This document shows, one piece after another, positions 55,255-63,812 of a stretch of 64,000 nucleotides of DNA. The notes below the pieces were generated by a model. The model saw only the letters and a program-made list of their open reading frames with translations. It made no database searches and was not told where the DNA came from. Made by a program: the position numbers and the translations under genes. This DNA comes from DASRDU01 sp035560235 (lineage in GTDB: Bacteria; Acidobacteriota; Blastocatellia; RBC074), in NCBI GenBank assembly GCA_035560235.1, contig DATMAG010000106.1, positions 13,928 to 77,927 of the forward strand. Reading direction: 5' to 3'. The stretch's first letter is position 1, and each line of letters starts with the position of its first letter.

Positions 55255-56829
55255 TCAGACGTACTGTTTCTGCCGACATCTTTCAAGCAGGATTCTGAGT
55301 TCGGCGAGTTCGCTCTCAAGCGCGGCGAGCGATTCGCTGTAATCAACCTCGATGCGGTGTGGCGCGGGTTTCTGCGGTTCCGTCAGGTGGAGTTCGACTG
55401 TGCCGCTGAGTTCCCGGCGCAGCTTGCGAATGAAGAGCAGAATGACCGGCAGGACCAGGATCGCAACGGCGAGCAGCGCCAGCGCGCCCGGCCCGAGGTG
55501 TGGCGGATGGAGTTTGAGCAGCGCGCAGATTCCCGTCCACGCCAGACACCAGAGCAGATAAAGTCCCCAGTTCATCTTCCACAGCACGGCGCCTGGTGAC
55601 ACCGACCTGCGCCGCTGCTGCGCCAGCGATCCTTCCTGCGCCTTCAGTGAATCCCTGTGTCTGTCGGCCATTTCAATCAGGCGGTCAATCTCGCTCTGTT
55701 TTTCGCTGAGGCGCGCTTCGAGCGCCTGTTCGGCAATGCGAAAGGCGAGATCGTGCCACTGCTGAACTTCGCTCAGGTGTTCGCGGTGAATGAAGACGTT
55801 GTTCTGTTTGTGCCGCTCTTCAAAATCATCGAGCGCCGCCCGGCAGTCGCCGAGTTGTTCCCTGGCTCCGGCGCGCTCGGCAGTAGCGATGGCCCGCCGC
55901 AGATCGTCAATCACCTGGCGGGCCTTGGCGCGTTCGCGTTCCCGCAGTTCCGCAAGCAGGTGATAGACCTCATCGCGGATCGGCTCGAAGTCCTGGTCGT
56001 TGATGACCACTGCCCAGTACGTCCAGTCTCTTTCAATCGCCTCCTTCAGCGCGGCAATCGCCTGCTTGCGCAGTTCGAGCCGCGCGTTGTAAGCGGCGCG
56101 GTCGTACCAGAAGCGGGCGTTGTCAGGACAGGCTTCGGTTGCGGCGCGGGCGTAATCGGCTGCCGTCGCTTCCTGATGTGCGGCGTGATGGCTGCGCGCC
56201 AGGTGCGTCAGCGCGAGCGCCTGGTGATAACCATCTCCGGCAAACTTGCGCGCCAGGTCGAAGGCACGAATCGCCTCGCTTTCGTTGTCCTCCGCGACGG
56301 CGATGAACCCGAGATACTGATAGGCGAAATGATTGGTGCGGTCGGCTTCGAGCGCGCGGTTGAAACGCTCCCGGGCCATTTCGTATTCACCGGCTTCATA
56401 ACATTTCACGCCCTGCTCGAAATACTGGCGTGAATCGTTGCCGAGCGATTCGAGCAGCGTTTCGAGCAGCCTTTCCGACGCCTGGGCCTGACGTTCGACC
56501 GACCAGCGGACTTCGCTCATCGCCGCGCCTAGATAATCGCTCATCTGCTGAATTGCCGCGCTCGTTTCGGCGGCGCTGCGCTCGCCGTTGCGCCGGTAAC
56601 GGCTCAGTCCGAAGCGTTCGACCTGATAGACGAGTTCGCCCTGCAGCACGGGGGCTGTTTCAGCATCGCTCTCGCCAATGACTCTGAGGCCCTCGGCGAG
56701 CGAGGATTTGACCGCCTCTTCAAGCGCCGACAAACGTTCTTCTTCGCTGACCGGCCCGTCGCCGTGTTCGGGCAGAAGCAGTCTGTCAGGTATTCGGCCT
56801 GCCGCGCGGAATTCATCGCGGAATCCCAT
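55255..56829 (-). CDS. TPR and coiled-coil membrane protein
   Basis: This 524-residue protein has an acidic N-terminal region, several TPR-like helix pairs at about 135-275 (YFEQGVKCYEAGEYEMARER, then FAYQYLGFIAVAEDNESEAI), a long coiled coil at about 285-395, and two TM helices at about 425-470 (LYLLWCLAWTGICALLK and ALALLAVAILVLPVILLFI). A cytoplasmic C-terminal coiled coil ends the protein. TPRs bind partner proteins; the partner is unknown. I know no named family for the whole arrangement. It is divergent from the PhyH gene. Confidence 0.8.
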   Translation of the reverse strand: MGFRDEFRAAGRIPDRLLLPEHGDGPVSEEERLSALEEAVKSSLAEGLRVIGESDAETAPVLQGELVYQVERFGLSRYRRNGERSAAETSAAIQQMSDYLGAAMSEVRWSVERQAQASERLLETLLESLGNDSRQYFEQGVKCYEAGEYEMARERFNRALEADRTNHFAYQYLGFIAVAEDNESEAIRAFDLARKFAGDGYHQALALTHLARSHHAAHQEATAADYARAATEACPDNARFWYDRAAYNARLELRKQAIAALKEAIERDWTYWAVVINDQDFEPIRDEVYHLLAELRERERAKARQVIDDLRRAIATAERAGAREQLGDCRAALDDFEERHKQNNVFIHREHLSEVQQWHDLAFRIAEQALEARLSEKQSEIDRLIEMADRHRDSLKAQEGSLAQQRRRSVSPGAVLWKMNWGLYLLWCLAWTGICALLKLHPPHLGPGALALLAVAILVLPVILLFIRKLRRELSGTVELHLTEPQKPAPHRIEVDYSESLAALESELAELRILLERCRQKQYV

Positions 56830-57199
56830 ACTTCATTTCCTCTGAGTTGATTCAGTCGCCCCTTCTGGCGCGCCAGGGACAGAGTCTCCCTGGCTACTGA
56901 TAAATCACGACCGGACGCCTCAGCGTTCGGCAATGGGTCAGAAGACACCGCGTGAGGAGATTGTGCCATCGGGGCCGGGATGTGCTGTCAGCACCGGCAG
57001 AACAGTCTGACCGCCACAAAATCCTCAATCTCTGATTCCTGATTGTGTGCCGGCCATTTGTTCCCGCTCCTGCTGGCGATAATGTAACGGTTTGCCCCGG
57101 CGCTTGACAACCTGCTGACCGTCCAGTCAGTCTGTCGCCTGCCGACATCGTATCGCTGAACAGTCATCTGTCAGACGCATCACCTTTTGAGAAACGAGC
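56830..57199. other. Divergent intergenic region
   Basis: This 370-base region separates the start of the TPR gene (minus) and the start of the PhyH gene (plus), so it should hold both promoters. A hairpin with an 8-bp stem (GCCAGGGA/TCCCTGGC, 56872-56894) is seen. A TTGACA at 57104 lacks a good -10 at the right distance. Nothing else was recognised. Confidence 0.5.
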
Positions 57200-58009
57200 A
57201 TGAAGTTGAGCAGCCCTGGTGAAAAGCAGGCGCAGCAGTTTATCAGTGACGGATTCATCCGGCTTGATGACGCTTTCCCGCGTGCGCTGGCCGACGAGTG
57301 CCGTGAAATTCTGTGGCGCGCGACCGGCTGCAGGCCCGATGATCCGCAGACCTGGACGCAGCCGGTCATTCGCCTGGGTGATTACGGGCAGGAGCCTTTC
57401 CGGCAGGCGGTCAATACGCCGCAGTTGCACGCGGCCTTTGATCTTCTGGCTGGCAAAGGAAGATGGCTGCCGCGCGCGAGTCTGGGCACTTTCCCGATTC
57501 GTTTTCCGAGCGCAGCCGATCCGGGCGATGCGGGCTGGCACGCCGATGCGAGCTTTGCCGACAGCGATGGTTCCTGGCGGCTCAATCTGCAATCGAAGGG
57601 GCGAGCGCTGCTGATGCTCTTTCTCTTTTCCGATGTGGGTGAGAATGATGCTCCGACGCGCATCCGGGTCGGCTCTCATCTGGATGTGCCGCGGCTGCTC
57701 GAACCGGCTGGAGAGAACGGTCTGTCATACCTTGAACTGGCTGAAAGGCTCGGCCCGCTCACAGATCGTCCGCTCGCGCTGGCGACAGGCAAAGCGGGAA
57801 CGGTTTACCTTTGTCATCCGTTCCTGATTCACGCGGCGCAGCCGAATCGCGGCAGCGCGCCGCGCTTTCTGGCGCAGCCGCCGCTCTATCCGGCAGAGCC
57901 GTTGCAGCTTCACCGCGAAGACGGCGACTACTCTCCGGTCGAACTAGCCATTCGACTGGGGCTGGAAGGCAGAAAGCAGCCACGAATGAACACGAATCGG
58001 CACGAATAA
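57200..58009 (+). CDS. PhyH-family Fe(II)/2-oxoglutarate dioxygenase
   Basis: This 269-residue protein is of the phytanoyl-CoA dioxygenase type. The iron ligands are His114 and Asp116 in GWHADASF and a distal His (206 or 211 in HPFLIHAAQPNRG), with Arg217 for 2-oxoglutarate. It hydroxylates an unknown substrate. The last ten residues (QPRMNTNRHE) and the stop codon are supplied by a dispersed repeat that overlaps the gene end, so the native C-terminus has been replaced or extended. Confidence 0.82.
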   Translation: MKLSSPGEKQAQQFISDGFIRLDDAFPRALADECREILWRATGCRPDDPQTWTQPVIRLGDYGQEPFRQAVNTPQLHAAFDLLAGKGRWLPRASLGTFPIRFPSAADPGDAGWHADASFADSDGSWRLNLQSKGRALLMLFLFSDVGENDAPTRIRVGSHLDVPRLLEPAGENGLSYLELAERLGPLTDRPLALATGKAGTVYLCHPFLIHAAQPNRGSAPRFLAQPPLYPAEPLQLHREDGDYSPVELAIRLGLEGRKQPRMNTNRHE

Positions 58010-58059
58010 ATGACAGGCTCGTCCTGGCAGCAGTTCTGATTTGTGTTCATTCGTGGCTG
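57977..58059. repeat. CACGAATGAACAC-family inverted repeat overlapping a gene end
   Basis: The left arm at 57977-58008 (CAGCCACGAATGAACACGAA onwards) and the right arm at 58038-58059 (ending GTTCATTCGTGGCTG) match the element at 44779-44885. The left arm lies inside the 3' end of the PhyH gene and provides its stop codon. Confidence 0.92.
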
Positions 58060-58105
58060 AGTTGCCACGACAATAATTCAAACAATCCATCGGAGGCTCA
58101 CCAGG

Positions 58106-59662
58106 TTGAACTGGCAACCCGAAGTTGACGAACTCAGACGACGCGAGGAACTCGCCCGGCAGATGGGCGGCCCGGCCAATGTCGAACGGCAGCACGCCAA
58201 TGGCCGCCTGACAGTGCGCGAACGCATTGACCGCCTGCTCGATCCCGGATCATTTCACGAAACCGGCGCGCTCGTCGGCAAAGCGGTTTATGAAAACGGC
58301 CAGATGACTTCCTTCACACCGTCAAACGTGGTGATGGGCACAGGCCGGATTGATGGTCGTCGCGTGGTCGTGTGCGGCGATGATTTCACCGTGCGCGGCG
58401 GCGCGGCTGATGGGGCGATTGCGCACAAGGCGAGTTACGCCGAAAAGATGGCCCGCGAATTACGCCTGCCCATGATCCGCCTGGTTGACGGCACAGGCGG
58501 CGGCGGCAGCGTGAAGACGCTCGAAATGACGCAGCGCACTTATGTGCCCGCGAATCCGGCCTGGGACATCATCGTCGCTGAGATGTCAGAGATTCCGGTC
58601 ATTGCCGCCTGCCTCGGCCCGGTCGCGGGACTCGGCGCAGTGCGCGTGATTGCGTCGCACTTCTCGGTGATGGTCAGCGGCATCAGTCAGCTTTTCGTCG
58701 CCGGGCCGCCGGTCGTCGAACGCGGCGTCGGCGAGAAAGTGACGAAGGAAGAACTCGGCGGCTCGCACATTCACGCGCGCGGCAGCGGCGCGGTTGACAA
58801 CGAAGCCGCAAGCGAGGATGAGGCCTTCGCGCAGATTCGCCGTTTTCTCTCTTACCTGCCCTCGAATGTCTGGCAGCTGCCGCCGCGCTCGCAGTCTTAC
58901 GACGACCCGCAGCGGCGCGAGGATGAGCTGATTTCGATTATCCCGCGTGATCGTCGCCGAACTTATGACGTGCGGCGTCTGCTCAGCCTTGTACTCGATC
59001 ACGATTCGTTTTTTGAGATCGGCAGATATTTCGGCAGGCCGCTGGTGACGGGCCTTGCACGGCTGCACGGATATCCGGTCGGCGTGATGGCGCACGATCC
59101 GAAGCAGGGCGGCGGCGGGCTTGACGCTCCGGCGAGCGAAAAGATGACGCGGTTCATTGATCTGTGCGACACGTTTCACCTGCCCGTCATCAACTTCGTG
59201 GATCAGCCCGGCTTTCTGATCGGCACGCGGGCTGAACGCGCAGGCACGGCCCGTTACGGCGCGCGGGCGATTGCAGCGGTCTATCAGGCCACAGTGCCCT
59301 GGTGTTCGATCATTCTGCGGCGCGTGTTCGGAGTCGCGGGCGCGGCGCACGGCAATCACGCCGCGCTGAACCTGCGTTACGCGTGGCCTTCAGGCGACTG
59401 GGGTTCGCTGCCGATTGAAGGCGGCGTGCAGGCGGCGTATAAACGCGACATCGAATCCGCGCCCGATCCTGACGCGCGGCGACGCGAAATCGAAGAGATG
59501 CTGGGTGAACTGCGCTCGCCGTTCCGCACGGCTGAAGCCTTCGGCATCGAAGAGATCATTGATCCGCGCGACACGCGCCCGCTGCTGTGCGAATGGGTCG
59601 GGACGGCTTACGACCTGCTGCCCACGCAACTCGGCCCGAAGCAGCGCGGAATGCGACCGTGA
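58106..59662 (+). CDS. Acyl-CoA carboxylase carboxyltransferase subunit
   Basis: This 518-residue protein of the biotin-dependent carboxylase beta family (propionyl-CoA/methylmalonyl-CoA type) has two crotonase-like halves. GLGAVRVIASHFSVMV lies in the N-half. PVINFVDQPGFLIG and the later AHGNHAALNLRYAWPSGDWG lie in the C-half, with oxyanion holes for acyl-CoA and biotin. It transfers CO2 from carboxybiotin to an acyl-CoA. The start codon is TTG at 58106, behind GGAGG. The biotin carboxylase and carrier subunits are not nearby. Confidence 0.88.
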   Translation: MNWQPEVDELRRREELARQMGGPANVERQHANGRLTVRERIDRLLDPGSFHETGALVGKAVYENGQMTSFTPSNVVMGTGRIDGRRVVVCGDDFTVRGGAADGAIAHKASYAEKMARELRLPMIRLVDGTGGGGSVKTLEMTQRTYVPANPAWDIIVAEMSEIPVIAACLGPVAGLGAVRVIASHFSVMVSGISQLFVAGPPVVERGVGEKVTKEELGGSHIHARGSGAVDNEAASEDEAFAQIRRFLSYLPSNVWQLPPRSQSYDDPQRREDELISIIPRDRRRTYDVRRLLSLVLDHDSFFEIGRYFGRPLVTGLARLHGYPVGVMAHDPKQGGGGLDAPASEKMTRFIDLCDTFHLPVINFVDQPGFLIGTRAERAGTARYGARAIAAVYQATVPWCSIILRRVFGVAGAAHGNHAALNLRYAWPSGDWGSLPIEGGVQAAYKRDIESAPDPDARRREIEEMLGELRSPFRTAEAFGIEEIIDPRDTRPLLCEWVGTAYDLLPTQLGPKQRGMRP

Positions 59663-59709
59663 ACGAAAACAGTGATTGAACTGCTGAAACTGACGAGCGA
59701 AACCTGACG

Positions 59710-59810
59710 CATTCTCCATTCTCAACTTTCAATTCTCAATTACCGGCAGGCGTGAGGTATTTGAAAACACTTCTCTGCCAGAACAATTGAGAAATGAGAA
59801 TGGAGCATTG
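59710..59810. repeat. ATTCTCAATT-type inverted repeat
   Basis: The left arm from 59710 (CATTCTCCATTCTCAACTTT onwards) and the right arm 59784-59810 (CAATTGAGAAATGAGAATGG onwards) are imperfect reverse complements. Both are made of the words ATTCTC/GAGAAT and CAATT. An inner GGCAG/CTGCC pair closes the loop. It lies after the carboxyltransferase gene. Confidence 0.8.
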
Positions 59811-59884
59811 AAAATGAGCCGGATTGCTTTGTCGCAGTTTATTTCGGCCCGGTTTTGTGCGCTCAGCACCTGAAGAGAAAACAC

Positions 59885-60325
59885 ATGGCGTTCAGCAATT
59901 ACCGGCTCTGGTACAGGGCTGCAGCATGGTATCTGCTGCTGGCAGGCGCGGCGCAGGCCGTCGGGCATTACTTCTTTTTCGCTGATGCGAGCCGGTTCGC
60001 GCCGCAGCGGCTGGCGCTGGCGCGGACGATGCAGGCTTACACAGCCGATCCGCTGACAGGCGCTTCGATGTGGCGACAGGTGCAGATGTTCAGTCTCGCC
60101 TTTGCGCTGCTGCTCGTCTTTGCCGGGCTGATCAATCTGATGATTGCGCGCAGCGAACTGCCGCTCACGTTTCTGAAGCGAATGATCAGATTCAACCTGA
60201 TCTTCTGGGCAGCGGCCTTCTGTTTTCTGCTGCTGCACCCGGTCACTCAGCCGCTGGTCATCAGCGGTTTCACCAGCCTGCTGCTGGCGGTCGCCCTGTG
60301 GCGAACTGCCGGTGAGCAGCCGTAA
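59885..60325 (+). CDS. Small four-helix membrane protein
   Basis: This 146-residue protein has about four TM helices (AAAWYLLLAGAAQAVGHYFF, MFSLAFALLLVFAGLINLMI and two more), with a periplasmic loop rich in Arg/Pro. I chose the ATG at 59885 over an upstream TTG. I do not recognise the family. It is 12 bases before the cytosine deaminase gene, so the two probably share a transcript. Confidence 0.65.
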   Translation: MAFSNYRLWYRAAAWYLLLAGAAQAVGHYFFFADASRFAPQRLALARTMQAYTADPLTGASMWRQVQMFSLAFALLLVFAGLINLMIARSELPLTFLKRMIRFNLIFWAAAFCFLLLHPVTQPLVISGFTSLLLAVALWRTAGEQP

Positions 60326-60337
60326 CCTCAGACAGCC

Positions 60338-60808
60338 ATGAGCGAACAATCAGGAACTGAACATCCCGATTATCAGGCCATGCTTCAGGTCGCCATCGAG
60401 GAGGCCCGCCAGGGGCTGGCCGAAGGCGGCATTCCCGTTGGCGCGGCGCTCTTTGACCGTCAGGGCCGCCTGCTCGGACGCGGCCATAACCGGCGCGTTC
60501 AGGAGAACGATCCTTCAGTGCATGGTGAAACAGACGCCTTTCGCAAGGCCGGACGGCAGCGCAGCTATCGCGACAAGATCATGGTCACGACGCTGGCGCC
60601 GTGCTGGTATTGCAGCGGCCTGATTCGTCAGTTCGGCATCGGCACGGTCGTGGTCGGTGAATCGGTCAACTTTTCCGGCGGCATCGAATGGCTGCGCGAA
60701 AACGGCGTTGAGGTGATCGATCTCAACTCGGACGAGTGCATTCAGCTGCTCGTGGATTTCATCGCGGTCAGCCCTGAAATCTGGAACGAAGACATCGGAG
60801 AGGAATAA
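60338..60808 (+). CDS. Cytosine deaminase-like nucleobase deaminase
   Basis: This 156-residue zinc deaminase of the yeast Fcy1-like type has His62 and catalytic Glu64 in PSVHGETDAF and Cys89 and Cys92 in APCWYCSGL. It has the typical C-terminal helix for this group (NSDECIQLLVDFIAVSPEIW). It converts cytosine (or a related base) to uracil in salvage. The BtpA-family gene follows closely. Confidence 0.9.
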   Translation: MSEQSGTEHPDYQAMLQVAIEEARQGLAEGGIPVGAALFDRQGRLLGRGHNRRVQENDPSVHGETDAFRKAGRQRSYRDKIMVTTLAPCWYCSGLIRQFGIGTVVVGESVNFSGGIEWLRENGVEVIDLNSDECIQLLVDFIAVSPEIWNEDIGEE

Positions 60809-60847
60809 ACCTCCCGCGCAGACCTTATCAGACGTGAGGCACGCGCC

Positions 60848-61654
60848 ATGCTGACCGGACTCTTCTCAAGTCCAAAACCTGTCATCGGGATGATTCACGT
60901 TGGCGCGCTGCCCGGCACTCCGGCCAGCACGCTGAGCGTAACTGAACTGACCGCGCAGGCGGTGCGTGAAGCGGCGCTCTATCGCGACTGCGGCGTGGAC
61001 GGCATCGCGATTGAAAACATGCACGATGTGCCCTACCTGCGCGGCGCAGTCGGCCCTGAAATCGTGGCAGCAATGGCGCTCATCGGGCGCGGCGTGAAAG
61101 TTGAGAGCGGCCTGCCGGTCGGCATTCAGATTCTGGCCGGAGCGAACATTGAAGCGATGGCTGCGGCGCACGCTGCCGGACTCGATTTCATTCGCGCCGA
61201 GGGCTACGCGTTCGCGCACGTCGCTGATGAAGGGCTGATCGAATCATCCGCCGCGCGCCTGCTGCGTTATCGTCGGATGATCGGCGCTGAGCGCGTGCAG
61301 GTCTGGGCCGATGTGAAAAAGAAACACTCCTCGCACGCCATCACCGCCGATATCAGCCTCGGCGCAACTGCCGAAGCAGTCGAGTTCATGCGCGGCGATG
61401 CAGTTATCGTCACCGGCAGCGTAACAGGTGATGCTCCCCGCCCGGCTGACGTTGAAGAGGTCAGAGCGCACTGTCACCTGCCGCTCATTCTCGGCTCAGG
61501 CATTGATGCCGATAATCTTTCAGCTTTCTTTCCCATTGCTGACGGATTCATCATCGGTTCTCATTTCAAGACTGACGGCCACTGGTCGAAGCCTGTTGAG
61601 GCGCGGCGCGTTTCAGCCCTGATGAAGCTGGTCAGAACGTTGCGCGCGGCTTAA
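60848..61654 (+). CDS. BtpA/SgcQ-family TIM-barrel protein
   Basis: This 268-residue protein has the family's opening (PVIGMIHVGALPGTP), DGIAIENMHDVPYL, the metal-ligand-like DVKKKHSSHAI and GSGIDADNLS. BtpA was described as a photosystem I biogenesis factor in cyanobacteria; other members are uncharacterised TIM barrels linked to sugar or nucleoside metabolism. The adjacent deaminase suggests base or nucleoside salvage here, which is inference. It ends near the integrated element. Confidence 0.87.
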   Translation: MLTGLFSSPKPVIGMIHVGALPGTPASTLSVTELTAQAVREAALYRDCGVDGIAIENMHDVPYLRGAVGPEIVAAMALIGRGVKVESGLPVGIQILAGANIEAMAAAHAAGLDFIRAEGYAFAHVADEGLIESSAARLLRYRRMIGAERVQVWADVKKKHSSHAITADISLGATAEAVEFMRGDAVIVTGSVTGDAPRPADVEEVRAHCHLPLILGSGIDADNLSAFFPIADGFIIGSHFKTDGHWSKPVEARRVSALMKLVRTLRAA

Positions 61655-61783
61655 CAATCTTTTTTTTTAAGTGCGAAATCCGGCAGGTATCAACCATAAA
61701 TCCTTTACCATCAACCAGACTTGCTCTCATTGCCATCCATTTTCAGGTCTATTGTGTGCGGATAGTGTGCAAAAAATGCGAAA

Positions 61784-62914
61784 TCAGGTGAAAATCGCCT
61801 CTTCCAGCGTCTCCGATGCCGACTCCTGCAAGCCCGGTGAAACGTGGCTGTAAGTCTGAAGCGTGATGCTGATGTTCGCGTGTCCGAGCCGTTCGCTGAC
61901 CACTTTGGGGTTGATCCCGGCAGCCATCAGCAGTGACGCGGCGCTGTGGCGCAGGTCATAGACTCTGATCTCCTGCGGCAGCCCGGCAGCAGCCAGAATC
62001 CTTTTGAAGCTGCTTCGCGTTCTTTGCTGAGGCACCGGCCCGCCAGCTTCATCGCAGAAGACCAGATCGTAATGCTGCCAGGCTGAGCCAGCCTTCATCC
62101 GAGCTTCCTGCTGCGTGCGCCGGTGGTCGGTCAGAAAGCTGTGCAGCCCTTCGGCCAGTGGAATCGTGCGCCTGCCGCTTGCGGTCTTCGGATCGGTAAA
62201 GACGTATTCGCCTGATTTCAGCCACGTCAGGCTGCGCTGAATGGTCAGCGTGCGCGCCTGCCAGTTGATGTCTGACCAGCGCAGCGCCAGCGCCTCGCCC
62301 GGCCTGCAACCGGTCGCCAGCAGAAACAGGAACAGAGAACCGAAACTGTCTTCAGCCACGGTTCGGCGCAGCGCCTGCACCTGCTCCACAGTCAGGGCTT
62401 TCATCTTCCGGTGCGTCACTTTTGGCGCGATGACGCCTTCGAGCGGATTACGGCGAATCTTGCGTTGTCTGAGCGCCTGCTTCAGACAGCCTGACAGAAT
62501 TGAGTGCGCCAGCCTGATCGTGCCGCCCGACAAGCCCTGCTCGACCAGACCTGTGTAATGCCGCTGCACAGCTTCTGCCGTGATGTCAGTGAGGCGTTTC
62601 TTTCCGAAGGCTGGCAGCAGGTAGTAATCAGCCACTGTCTGATACTGCTCGATGGTCTTGCGGCGAAGCTGCTGCGCGCGATGCCTGAGCCAGTCCGAGA
62701 AGTAAGCGGCGAAGGTGTCGGTGGAATCTTCGAGCGGCTCGCCAAGCTGGATGCGTCTGAGCGCCTTCATCAGCCATTCCTCGGCATCCTTCTTCAGGCC
62801 GTGAACGGTCTTGTTGTGATAGTGGCGTTTTCCATCGGCATCAGTGCCGGTGTAAATCCGCACCAGCCAGCGTTTGTCACCGCGTCTGATGATTTGTCCT
62901 GTGCGTCGGCTCAT
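61784..62914 (-). CDS. Tyrosine recombinase (integrase)
   Basis: This 376-residue phage-type integrase has an Arm-binding N-terminus, a SAM-like core-binding domain (about 65-150) and a catalytic domain. Catalytic residues are Arg204 (ATGCRPGEAL), Lys243 (DPKTASGRR), Arg322 (YDLRHSAAS), His345 (ERLGHANIS) and nucleophile Tyr355 (TLQTYSHVSP). The His of the usual HxxR box is Tyr319 here. It starts 3 bases after the PIN-toxin gene, so it is the last gene of a four-gene operon. The attachment site could not be fixed. Confidence 0.92.
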   Translation of the reverse strand: MSRRTGQIIRRGDKRWLVRIYTGTDADGKRHYHNKTVHGLKKDAEEWLMKALRRIQLGEPLEDSTDTFAAYFSDWLRHRAQQLRRKTIEQYQTVADYYLLPAFGKKRLTDITAEAVQRHYTGLVEQGLSGGTIRLAHSILSGCLKQALRQRKIRRNPLEGVIAPKVTHRKMKALTVEQVQALRRTVAEDSFGSLFLFLLATGCRPGEALALRWSDINWQARTLTIQRSLTWLKSGEYVFTDPKTASGRRTIPLAEGLHSFLTDHRRTQQEARMKAGSAWQHYDLVFCDEAGGPVPQQRTRSSFKRILAAAGLPQEIRVYDLRHSAASLLMAAGINPKVVSERLGHANISITLQTYSHVSPGLQESASETLEEAIFT

Positions 62915-62917
62915 TCC

Positions 62918-63325
62918 TCAACTTCCCGATTCAGTAATGACGGTCAGACCTGCCACACCCGCGAAGTCGGCGGCGTTGTGCGTCAGCAGTGGCACACCAT
63001 AGAGCAGCGCAGTCGCGGCAATCCACGCATCTGACGGCTGAATGATGCGCCCGGTCTGTCTGACCTGTTCGCGTACTTCGGCCCACTTCCGGCACAGCGG
63101 CCTGCTTGAATCAATCACGGCAAACCGACTTTTCAGCAACCGCAGCATCTCCGCGTGACGGCGGACTCCCCAGTTGTGACGAATCGCCCACTGCTCAAGT
63201 TCCGCAACCGTCATAAAGCCGACCGAAGCCAGCGCACTGTTCAGATGCGCTTCATACAGGTCAGCGCGCGTGTCGCCCTTGAAGATGAATGACACCACGT
63301 CCGTGTCAACGATCACGGCCTGCAT
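62918..63325 (-). CDS. PIN-domain toxin (VapC-like)
   Basis: This 135-residue RNase-like toxin has acidic active-site residues Asp7 (VIVDTDVVS), Glu42 (TVAELEQWA), Asp99 (QPSDAWIAA) and Asp120 (HNAADF). VapC proteins cleave tRNA or rRNA when the antitoxin is lost. It overlaps the antitoxin stop by one base (TGATG) and is followed 3 bases later by the integrase. Confidence 0.88.
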   Translation of the reverse strand: MQAVIVDTDVVSFIFKGDTRADLYEAHLNSALASVGFMTVAELEQWAIRHNWGVRRHAEMLRLLKSRFAVIDSSRPLCRKWAEVREQVRQTGRIIQPSDAWIAATALLYGVPLLTHNAADFAGVAGLTVITESGS

Positions 63326-63573
63326 CAGTCAGCCTCCCGTTCAGAGTCCTCGTGTCTCCACCTGCGAACCGTCGCAATGAACTCATCAACGTTCTCCTCT
63401 TCGGGCCAGAAAACGGCTTCCCGCCGCGCCGCCGCGAAATCGAACGGCCTCACGCCCTGTTCAGCAGCGATCTCTTCAAGGCTCCTGGGCGCTTCCAGCA
63501 GTTCGCTGAGCAGCCGCTGATCCTCAGGCGGCAGCGACTGTGCATCTTTCAGCACCTGTTCGAGTGTCGGCAT
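63325..63573 (-). CDS. Antitoxin paired with the PIN toxin
   Basis: This 82-residue protein (MPTLEQVLKDAQSLPPEDQR, then the acidic ARREAVFWPEEENVDEFIAT) lies directly upstream of the toxin gene with a one-base overlap, the usual order for VapBC. The N-terminus is helical and may dimerise. A DNA-binding motif is not evident. The C-terminal acidic and aromatic segment probably wraps the toxin's active site. Assigned mainly by context. Confidence 0.72.
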   Translation of the reverse strand: MPTLEQVLKDAQSLPPEDQRLLSELLEAPRSLEEIAAEQGVRPFDFAAARREAVFWPEEENVDEFIATVRRWRHEDSEREAD

Positions 63574-63575
63574 AT

Positions 63576-63806
63576 TTACTTCCCCTTCTTTCTCGCAGCC
63601 TTCTTCGCGGGCTTTGCGCTCTCCGCTTTCGGTGGTCTGCCGGGCTTGCGGTCGGAGACGAGCGCCAGTTTCTCCTCTTCAATCAGATACACCTTTCCGA
63701 AGAGTTTCGCGGGCAACCGTCCCTCACGGATCAGGACATTGATGCGAGTGCGATGAACGCCCAAACGTTCAGCAGCTTCAGCGGTCGTAATGAATCTTGG
63801 TTCCAT
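63576..63806 (-). CDS. Excisionase-like helix-turn-helix protein
   Basis: This 76-residue protein has a MerR-like excisionase HTH (FITTAEAAERLGVHRTRINV, then EGRLPAKLFGKVYLIEEEKL) and a Lys/Ala/Pro-rich tail (SAKPAKKAARKKGK). It should bend DNA for excision or act as repressor of the operon. It starts at the ATG at 63806, 6 bases after the -10 of a consensus-like promoter, and is followed 2 bases later by the antitoxin gene. Confidence 0.83.
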   Translation of the reverse strand: MEPRFITTAEAAERLGVHRTRINVLIREGRLPAKLFGKVYLIEEEKLALVSDRKPGRPPKAESAKPAKKAARKKGK

Positions 63807-63812
63807 AGCGCC

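Noticed and set aside
61661..61670. T-run after the BtpA-family gene as an intrinsic terminator
   Set aside because: The U-tract is good but I could not find a convincing stem directly before it.
61672..61785. Nine-base direct repeat TGCGAAATC around the gap before the integrase as att sites
   Set aside because: It is too short, spans only the gap beside the integrase and does not bracket the element. The true att site is probably outside or unrecognisable here.
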